The notes under the pieces: model-generated
Seen by the model: the letters and a program-made list of their open reading frames with translations, nothing else
Database searches by the model: none
What the model was told of the DNA's origin: nothing
Program-made: the position numbers and the translations under genes
Assembly (NCBI RefSeq): GCF_946190275.1
Contig: NZ_CAMHZQ010000002.1
Location: forward strand, 124,001 to 188,000
Length of the DNA: 64,000 bases
Source of the DNA: Streptococcus mitis
GTDB lineage: Bacteria > Bacillota > Bacilli > Lactobacillales > Streptococcaceae
Direction: 5' to 3'
In this document: one piece after another, positions 58,141 through 64,000 of the stretch
How the letters are laid out: each line of letters begins with the position of its first letter
Position numbering within the stretch: the first letter of the stretch is position 1

Positions 58141-59025
58141 TTAGGCAGCGGTTAATTTCTTATGTAGGTAGCTTCCGAGTTTGCGGGCTCCAAAGTTAAA
58201 GATGAGAATAAAGATAAGGAGCACGGCGGCAGAACCTGCTGATACGATGGTGCCATCTGGAATGGTTCCTTCACTATTGACTTTCCAGATATGGACAGCC
58301 AAGGTTTCTGCTTGACGGAAGATAGAGATTGGGCTAGTTACACTGAGAATATTCCAGTTAGACCAGTCTAGGGCTGGAGCGGATTGTCCTGCTGTATAGA
58401 TAAGAGCAGCAGCCTCACCAAAGATACGACCAGAAGCCAAGACGACACCTGTTACAATACCTGGAAGGGCTTCTGGAATGACCACATGGACAACTGTCTC
58501 CCAACGAGAAATCCCAAGGGCCAGACCAGCTTCACGCTGCGTATGGTGAACGTGCTTCAAGCTGTCTTCAACATTACGAGTCATCTGAGGCAAGTTAAAG
58601 ACCGTCAAGGCCAAGGCACCTGAAATGATTGAAAATCCATACTCAAACTGAACTACAAAGATCAAGTAACCAAAGAGACCCACAACCACTGATGGCAGTG
58701 AAGACAAGATTTCAATACAGGTTCTGACAAAGTTGGTCACCGGACCTTTTTTGGCATATTCAGCTAGGAAAATCCCAGCCCCCATAGACAAAGGAACAGA
58801 GATAATCAAGGTAATAACCAGAAGGAAGAAGGAATTATAGAGCTGAATTCCAATCCCTCCGCCTGCTTGGTAAGAAGATGATTTGCCAGTCAAGAAAGAC
58901 CAAGAGATGTGGGGCAAACCACGAACCAAGATATACAGAATCAAGGATGCCAAGATGGCCACAATAATCCCTGCAATCGAGTAGAGGACAGCTGTTGCAA
59001 TTTTATCTAATTTCTTAGCGTGCAT
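58141..59025 (-). CDS. pstA: Phosphate ABC transporter permease PstA
   Basis: 294 residues, six membrane helices and the coupling motif REAGLALGISRWETVVHVVIPEA. It forms the phosphate channel with PstC. It overlaps pstC by 11 bases. Confidence 0.95.
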   Translation of the reverse strand: MHAKKLDKIATAVLYSIAGIIVAILASLILYILVRGLPHISWSFLTGKSSSYQAGGGIGIQLYNSFFLLVITLIISVPLSMGAGIFLAEYAKKGPVTNFVRTCIEILSSLPSVVVGLFGYLIFVVQFEYGFSIISGALALTVFNLPQMTRNVEDSLKHVHHTQREAGLALGISRWETVVHVVIPEALPGIVTGVVLASGRIFGEAAALIYTAGQSAPALDWSNWNILSVTSPISIFRQAETLAVHIWKVNSEGTIPDGTIVSAGSAAVLLIFILIFNFGARKLGSYLHKKLTAA

Positions 59026-59932
59026 AGTTTTTCTTTCCTCTTTCTTTCGTAATCAATTTAATCACACTGTTGAAGGCCAAACTCATCAAAAGCAAGACTA
59101 AGGCCAGTGACCAGAGAACGTTATTATCAACTGTACCCATGACGGTATTTCCGATACCCATGGTCAACACAGAGGTCAAGGTCGCAGCAGGTGTTGTTAG
59201 TGAAGTTGGGACTACGGCTGAGTTTCCAACCACCATCTGAATGGCCAAGGCCTCACCAAAGGCACGCGCCATTCCAAATACCACTGCTGTAAAAATACCT
59301 GAACGCGCTGCCTTCAAGGTCACGCGCCAGATGGTTTGCCAACGAGTGGCTCCCATAGCCAAACTAGCTTCGCGGTAGTGACGAGGTACAGCACGCAAGC
59401 TATCGGTTGTCATAAAGGTTACCGTCGGTAAAATCATGACAAAGAGAACGAAAATCCCTGACAAAATTCCAAAACCAGTTCCACCAAAGACACTACGGAC
59501 AAAGGGAACTACGACCTGCAAACCGATAAATCCATACACGACTGAAGGAATCCCGACAAGCAATTCAATGGCTGGTTGCAAGATTCTAGCACCTTTTGGT
59601 GAGACTTCCGTCATAAAAACTGCAGCACCAATGGCAAAAGGAGTTGCGATAAGAGCTGATAAGATTGTGACAATAAAGGAACCCAAAATCATTGGAAGGG
59701 CACCAAATTGCTTACCTGAAGGATTCCAAGTTTGTCCAAAGAGGAAATCAAAGATGTTGACTCCATTGACAAAGAAGGTCGACAAACCTTTTTGGGCTAC
59801 GAAGATTAAAATCATGGCTACAATGATGACAATCAAAGACAGACAGGCAAAGGTCAATCCTTTCCCTAATTTCTCTAGACGAGAGTTCTTTGAGGGAGAA
59901 AGTAATTTTTTAGCTAATTCTTCTTGATTCAT
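59015..59932 (-). CDS. pstC: Phosphate ABC transporter permease PstC
   Basis: 305 residues, six membrane helices with a cytoplasmic N-terminal tail of about 28 residues. The coupling motif is REASLAMGATRWQTIWRVTL. Its start overlaps the pstS stop by one base (TAATG). Confidence 0.95.
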   Translation of the reverse strand: MNQEELAKKLLSPSKNSRLEKLGKGLTFACLSLIVIIVAMILIFVAQKGLSTFFVNGVNIFDFLFGQTWNPSGKQFGALPMILGSFIVTILSALIATPFAIGAAVFMTEVSPKGARILQPAIELLVGIPSVVYGFIGLQVVVPFVRSVFGGTGFGILSGIFVLFVMILPTVTFMTTDSLRAVPRHYREASLAMGATRWQTIWRVTLKAARSGIFTAVVFGMARAFGEALAIQMVVGNSAVVPTSLTTPAATLTSVLTMGIGNTVMGTVDNNVLWSLALVLLLMSLAFNSVIKLITKERGKKNYAR

Positions 59933-60810
59933 TATTGACTCCCTTCTAGTGCTGTCACCGTTCCTACAGCATCTTTTTCAACCTTCATTTCCTTAACAGA
60001 GATATAGCCCATTCCCTTAACGATTCCACTTTGCGCTTCATCAGAGAGGACAAAGTTGAGAAACTCTGCCACCAATTCGTTTGGTTGACCTAGGGTGTAC
60101 ATGTGTTCATAAGACCACAAAGGCCAGTTATTGCTTGTAACATTTTCTGCAATCGGCTCATAGCCATTCAACTTCATGCGTTTCACCGAGTCATCCACAT
60201 AGGCAAAGGCTAGGTAAGAAATGGCTCCTGGTGTCTGGGAAACAATGTTTTTGACCATCCCATTTGAATCCTGTTCTTGACTCTGCACGGCAGGTTGACC
60301 ATCCATGACAACACTATCAAAGGTTGCACGTGAACCAGAACTTGCCGCACGGTTGATAATGGAAATGGCTAGGTCTTTCCCACCAACTTCTTTCCAGTTG
60401 GTCACTTGACCTGTGAAGATGCTACGGAGTTGTTCAGTTGTCAAATTTTCAACATCAACTTCCTTATTTACAATGACTGCCAAGCCCGCTACGGCTACCT
60501 TATGGTCCATTAGAGCGGATGCGTTGATACCGTCTTTTTCCTCGGCAAATACGTCTGAATTTCCTACATCAACGGCTCCAGACTGAACCTGAGACAGACC
60601 TGTACCAGATCCTCCACCTTGGACGTTGACTGTTTTTCCAACGTGCATAGAGCCAAATTCATCTGCTGCTGCTTCGACCAAAGGCTGAAGAGCCGTTGAG
60701 CCAACAGCTGTCATGGATTCCCCACGATCAATCCAGCTAGCACATCCCGCCAAAGAACCTGCTAGCAAAAGAGCCGCAAGGGATAGAGCGAGTTTTTTCC
60801 TTTTTTTCAC
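59932..60810 (-). CDS. pstS: Phosphate-binding lipoprotein
   Basis: 292 residues. The signal peptide ends at lipobox LAGC (Cys23). The phosphate-binding region shows [39 protein letters not shown] and [11 protein letters not shown], the loops that hydrogen-bond phosphate. It captures phosphate for PstCAB. It is the first full-size gene of the operon, behind a long leader. Confidence 0.95.
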   Translation of the reverse strand: MKKRKKLALSLAALLLAGSLAGCASWIDRGESMTAVGSTALQPLVEAAADEFGSMHVGKTVNVQGGGSGTGLSQVQSGAVDVGNSDVFAEEKDGINASALMDHKVAVAGLAVIVNKEVDVENLTTEQLRSIFTGQVTNWKEVGGKDLAISIINRAASSGSRATFDSVVMDGQPAVQSQEQDSNGMVKNIVSQTPGAISYLAFAYVDDSVKRMKLNGYEPIAENVTSNNWPLWSYEHMYTLGQPNELVAEFLNFVLSDEAQSGIVKGMGYISVKEMKVEKDAVGTVTALEGSQ

Positions 60811-60860
60811 TGTTTTTCTCCTTGAAAATAATGGTGAATGCTGTGAATTTTTTCAACTAT

Positions 60861-60989
60861 TTATTTATGTTTTTCTTTTGAAAATTGGGAGTCAACTGAA
60901 GTTGCTAGCTTGATTTTACTAGTAATTTGCTTAGTTGCCTTGCCCACCAATTTTGACTTAAAATAAAAGACAATTTGAAAAAAATCCAT
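60861..60989 (-). CDS. Candidate 42-codon ORF in the pst leader
   Basis: An ATG at 60989 opens a frame of 42 codons rich in lysine, beginning MDFFQIVFYFKSKLVG. It lies 6 bases after a TATAGT -10 box, so it would be translated from a leaderless mRNA, if at all. There is no proper Shine-Dalgarno. It ends about 50 bases before pstS. It could be chance. Confidence 0.3.
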   Translation of the reverse strand: MDFFQIVFYFKSKLVGKATKQITSKIKLATSVDSQFSKEKHK

Positions 60990-60995
60990 ACTTCC

Positions 60996-61001
60996 ACTAT
61001 A
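60996..61001 (-). promoter_or_regulatory. Extended -10 promoter of the pst operon
   Basis: TGTTATAGT on the minus strand with no recognisable -35 box, as expected for a promoter needing a response-regulator activator such as PnpR/PhoP. I could not define the activator site. Confidence 0.55.
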
Positions 61002-61030
61002 ACATAGACAAGCTACTTTGACTAGCATTT

Positions 61031-62335
61031 TCACTTGAATCTGAGGCCTTTTGGAAAATAATTTTTCAAAACATTTCTCGTCACCTTAGCAAAGCCCAAA
61101 CCATTTCCTTTAACCAAAACTTGGTACCAACCATTTGGAAGACTTTCCGCCAGCTGAACAGTTTCTCCAGCGGCATACTTTACAAACGCTTCTTGGTCAA
61201 TTTCAACCGACTGCTTGACCTGACTTGGTTTCAAGGCTAGTCCAAGAGCGAAACTGGGCTCAAAGCGTTTCTTCTTAAAAGTACCCAGATGCAGGCCATT
61301 GCGAGCAATCTTGAGTTTCCCTAAATCTGGCAAAAGTTCTGGCAAGAGATAAAGCTGGTCACCAAACGTCTGTAAGGTACCCAGTAGATTGATTTTTAGA
61401 TGTTTTTGGGCAAATCCCTGCCACAAGGCAACTTGTTCTCGGCTGAGGTTGCTCTTGCTTGCCTTAAATTTAGGAACTGGATTTTCACCTTTAAACTGTA
61501 GATGGGCTACAAACTGCCCTTCTCCCTTAAAATGATGAGGATACATCCGAGCCGTTTCTGGCAAGTCAATACCAGCTACCATTCCATTGATATGTTCAAC
61601 TGGCAACAAGTCAAAATCATACTCTTCCAGTAGCCAATTGACAATCTCTTCGTTTTCCTCAGGTGCCCAAGTACAAGTCGAATAAACCAGACGACCACCC
61701 TCAGCTAACATGGTCACTGCATCTGCTAGAATTTCTCTTTGCAAGCTAGCACATTGACTCGGATACTCAAGGCTCCAATAGTCCATAGCATCTGGTTGCT
61801 TACGGAACATCCCTTCCCCCGAGCACGGGGCATCAAGAACAATGAGGTCAAAATAGCCTTTAAAGACCTTGGCCAAGCGGTCAGCAGATTCATTGGTCAC
61901 TACGACATTTGTCGCTCCAAAGCGCTCCATGTTTTCTACTAAAATCTTAGCCCGTTTGCTTGAAATTTCATTGGAAACAAGGAGCCCCTCCCCTGCTAGA
62001 TAGGCTGCCAGTTGGGTTGATTTGCCACCTGGAGCAGCGGCCAAATCCAAAACCTTCATACCAGGACTGGGCTGGGCTACCTGAGCAACCATCTGCGCAG
62101 CAGGTTCTTGCGAATAAACCAAACCTGTAGCATGCTCAGGTGATTTCCCTGAAACCTTCCCATAATGTCCCCAAGGAGTTTGAGGAATGGCATCAGGAAA
62201 GGAAACTGGCGCTTCTTTTAAAGGATTGACCCGAAAAGCCGAAACCGCTTCCTCCTCAAAAGAGGCAAGAAAATCTCTTGCCTCATCTCCTAGTATCTCT
62301 TCATATTTTTCAACAAATCCTTCTGGAAATTGCAT
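61031..62335 (-). CDS. rRNA (cytosine-C5-)-methyltransferase, RsmF-type
   Basis: 434 residues of the NOL1/NOP2/Sun family. VLDLAAAPGGKSTQLA is the SAM loop (about 95-110). LDAPCSGEGMFRK holds the first cysteine and YSTCTWAPEENE the catalytic cysteine. The C-terminal 150 residues contain a PUA-like RNA-binding region. It makes m5C in 16S rRNA. It follows the inositol monophosphatase gene directly. Confidence 0.92.
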   Translation of the reverse strand: MQFPEGFVEKYEEILGDEARDFLASFEEEAVSAFRVNPLKEAPVSFPDAIPQTPWGHYGKVSGKSPEHATGLVYSQEPAAQMVAQVAQPSPGMKVLDLAAAPGGKSTQLAAYLAGEGLLVSNEISSKRAKILVENMERFGATNVVVTNESADRLAKVFKGYFDLIVLDAPCSGEGMFRKQPDAMDYWSLEYPSQCASLQREILADAVTMLAEGGRLVYSTCTWAPEENEEIVNWLLEEYDFDLLPVEHINGMVAGIDLPETARMYPHHFKGEGQFVAHLQFKGENPVPKFKASKSNLSREQVALWQGFAQKHLKINLLGTLQTFGDQLYLLPELLPDLGKLKIARNGLHLGTFKKKRFEPSFALGLALKPSQVKQSVEIDQEAFVKYAAGETVQLAESLPNGWYQVLVKGNGLGFAKVTRNVLKNYFPKGLRFK

Positions 62336-63109
62336 TTAAGTTCTTTTCCTTTCGTAAATATAGGACTGAATTTCCTCCTGCATCTCAAGAGGCACCATCA
62401 TGACAGGCTGTCTGGTTTGAAAATCAGGAGCTTCACCAAAAAGGGTCACAACCCGATAGCCCAGACTTTCCCCTAAAATACTAGCAGCAGCATAATCCCA
62501 TGGTTGCAAATAAGTAACATAAGTCAACAAACGCCCTGACAAAATCTTGGCAAAACTGATGGCCGCACTCCCATAGACACGAACACCAAGAACCGCTCGG
62601 CTCAAATCAGCCAGCCCCCATTCATTGGTTTCCAGCATACCACTATTTCCTGCAATGAGAAAATCTCCAAGTGGTTTGGCTTTAAAGGGAGCTAGGGACT
62701 GATCATTTCGGCAGACTGGAAACTTACCACCACCGTGATAACAATCCCCCTTGACCACATCATAAATCAGACCAAACTGTCCCTGACCATTTTCAAAATA
62801 AGCCATCATAACAGCAAAATCTTCCTGCTGGGCCACAAAGTTATTGGTACCATCAATGGGATCAATAATCCACACCTTGCCCTCTTGCACCGAAGCTCGC
62901 AAACAGCCCTCTTCAGCACAAATCTTATCCTCAGGATAACGGTACAAAATCTCACTAACCAAAAGCTCCTGAACTTCCTTGTCCAGTCTGGTCACCAAGT
63001 CTGTAGGGGAGGACTTGGTCTCAACACGCAAGTCTTCATGCATGTGGTCAAGGATATACTGGCCCGCTTTCTTAACAAGCTCTTTGGCAAATTCAAACTT
63101 ACTTTCCAA
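62336..63109 (-). CDS. Inositol monophosphatase family protein
   Basis: 257 residues, normal for the family. Metal-binding motifs are EEG near 67-69, [10 protein letters not shown] near 83-92 and WDYAAASIL near 195-203. It hydrolyses sugar or inositol phosphates, substrate unknown. I place the start at TTG 63109, inside the end of the upstream gene with AAGGAAAG 8 bases ahead; the longer frame to 63172 adds 21 residues unlike the family. Confidence 0.85.
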   Translation of the reverse strand: MESKFEFAKELVKKAGQYILDHMHEDLRVETKSSPTDLVTRLDKEVQELLVSEILYRYPEDKICAEEGCLRASVQEGKVWIIDPIDGTNNFVAQQEDFAVMMAYFENGQGQFGLIYDVVKGDCYHGGGKFPVCRNDQSLAPFKAKPLGDFLIAGNSGMLETNEWGLADLSRAVLGVRVYGSAAISFAKILSGRLLTYVTYLQPWDYAAASILGESLGYRVVTLFGEAPDFQTRQPVMMVPLEMQEEIQSYIYERKRT

Positions 63110-63377
63110 GAGAAATCTTTCCTTCCCCTTTTTCCTTGGCAGCCTGAACTGCTCGGTAAAGCGAATAGCCACTCACCGTTTCAAATTCTCGTCCCAAACG
63201 TTTCTCTTCGCTCTTGCTTGGCACAACCAATTTGAATCCCTTATAGGAGTCTAGTAGCTTTCTAGCCTCTACCTTGCCTTCATAGGCAGCTTCAACATCA
63301 TAAAAAAAAGAAAGCACTGAAGCAAGTTCTTCAGTGCTCCACGACAAATCTAGTGGGTAACTATACTGTTTGTTCAT
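63099..63377 (-). CDS. UPF0223 family protein
   Basis: A 92-residue helical cytoplasmic protein. The start [20 protein letters not shown] and the [12 protein letters not shown] stretch are characteristic of UPF0223 of Firmicutes. Function is unknown. It shares one base with the spx stop and overlaps the next gene by 11 bases. Confidence 0.85.
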   Translation of the reverse strand: MNKQYSYPLDLSWSTEELASVLSFFYDVEAAYEGKVEARKLLDSYKGFKLVVPSKSEEKRLGREFETVSGYSLYRAVQAAKEKGEGKISLGK

Positions 63378-63778
63378 TAACTAATACCAGCTCTCATTCT
63401 TGCTTCTTTTAGTTCTTGCTTACGATAACTACGAGGGAGAAAAGCACGAATCTCATCTTCATTAAAACCAATCTGCATGCGTTTGGCATCGATAATAATT
63501 GGGCGACGCAAAAGACTAGGGTACTGCTCAATCAAATGAAGCAATTCCGATACCGAAATACTTTCTACATCAATATCTAATTTTTGAAAAATTTTTGAAC
63601 GAGTTGAAATGATGTCATCAGTACCATTTTCGGTCAAGGAAAGAATGTGTTGCAATTCCTTTCTTGTTAAGGGACTGGTCATAATATTGTGCTCCTCAAA
63701 GGGCACCTTATGTTTTTCTAACCAGGCCTTTGCCTTACGACATGAAGTACAGCTCGGTGATAGAAATAGTGTAATCAT
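63377..63778 (-). CDS. spx: Spx/ArsC-family transcriptional regulator
   Basis: 133 residues of the thioredoxin-like Spx fold with the redox CTSC switch at 10-13 and RPIIID near 92-97. Spx proteins bind the RNA polymerase alpha subunit and direct oxidative-stress genes. Which of the two streptococcal paralogs this is I cannot say. It leads a four-gene unit ending with the RsmF-type gene. Confidence 0.9.
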   Translation of the reverse strand: MITLFLSPSCTSCRKAKAWLEKHKVPFEEHNIMTSPLTRKELQHILSLTENGTDDIISTRSKIFQKLDIDVESISVSELLHLIEQYPSLLRRPIIIDAKRMQIGFNEDEIRAFLPRSYRKQELKEARMRAGIS

Positions 63779-63849
63779 GCTTTTCTCTTCTTATCTATAC
63801 TTTGCTACTTCTATTATACAAAAAAATAAAGCGCTTGACTAGGGATTTT

Positions 63850-63882
63850 TATAAAAAAAGCCTATTTTTTCAAGAAAAATAG
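63850..63882 (-). terminator. Terminator of a gene beyond the window
   Basis: CTATTTTTCTTGAAAAAATAG is an inverted repeat followed by GCTTTTTTTAT on the minus strand. The gene it serves is to the right of the window. Confidence 0.7.
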
Positions 63883-63930
63883 ACTGTTTGCGAACGATTA
63901 ATACTATTCAGAATTAGTTAATTCACTCTT

Positions 63931-64000
63931 ATACTCTTCGAAAATCTCTTCAAACCGCGTCAACGTCGCCTTGCCGTACTCAAGTACAACCTGCAGCTAG
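63931..64000 (-). repeat. BOX element cut by the window end
   Basis: ATACTCTTCGAAAATCTCTT is the reverse complement of the boxC end; boxB-like sequence follows to the last base. Confidence 0.8.

Overview
The window is low-GC Firmicute DNA from Streptococcus pneumoniae or a very close Mitis-group relative. Three things point there: BOX repeats at four places; the teichoic-acid lic3-type cluster (licD3, two glycosyltransferases, tarP, tarQ) beside mecA; and a gene order (rplJL, mtaD, ABC exporters, msrAB, hom-thrB, mecA, tar genes, aro operon, amylase, alaS, murB-potABCD, budA, pst-phoU, spx) that I recognise from pneumococcal genomes. This assignment rests on recall, not on a database search. 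I see no rRNA, tRNA, CRISPR array, intact insertion sequence or prophage.

Layout. 1-168: 3' end of gdhA on the plus strand. 260-2010: a TetR repressor and the oxidoreductase it probably controls, behind a palindromic operator. 2130-3355: rplJ-rplL with an L10 leader. 3399-9234: amidohydrolase, heterodimeric ABC exporter and MsrAB. 9266-9470: a BOX element with tandem boxB units. 9538-12584: thrB, hom, mecA. 12735-18252: teichoic-acid precursor operon. 18290-28771: a long aromatic-amino-acid operon running from an RlmI-like methyltransferase through aroD-aroE-aroB-aroC-tyrA-ylbF-aroA-aroK-pheA to an LCP ligase gene. 28816-31037: LtaS-like enzyme on the plus strand. 31223-33922: ABC exporter and a small membrane protein. 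34029-35600: cytoplasmic alpha-amylase with a cre-like site. 35611-39151: alaS operon under a T-box.

39252-45687 is the main accessory island. It lies between the alaS T-box promoter and potD. Three tightly overlapping genes encode an MmeI-like adenine methyltransferase without a visible nuclease motif, an SF2 helicase and a GIY-YIG (T5orf172/MUG113-like) nuclease. The operon is preceded by a 13-codon leader ORF built on a TA dinucleotide repeat and by a terminator-like hairpin, which looks like an attenuator. I know of no named defence system with exactly this composition.

45711-50633: murB and the potABCD polyamine importer. 50684-52206: YhfC-type membrane protease and acetolactate decarboxylase. 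52245-53702: a 1.1 kb insertion bounded by 180-bp direct repeats that holds a broken bacteriocin precursor and a probable intact immunity gene. 53626-55793: a MocR-type regulator lacking the PLP lysine, and an amino-acid-binding lipoprotein. 55838-61001: pstS-C-A-B-B-phoU. 61031-63778: RNA methyltransferase, inositol monophosphatase, UPF0223 protein and Spx. 63850-64000: a terminator and a BOX end cut by the window.

Starts were moved inward from the longest reading frame wherever a Shine-Dalgarno sequence or family length clearly favoured a downstream codon; this is stated for each gene.
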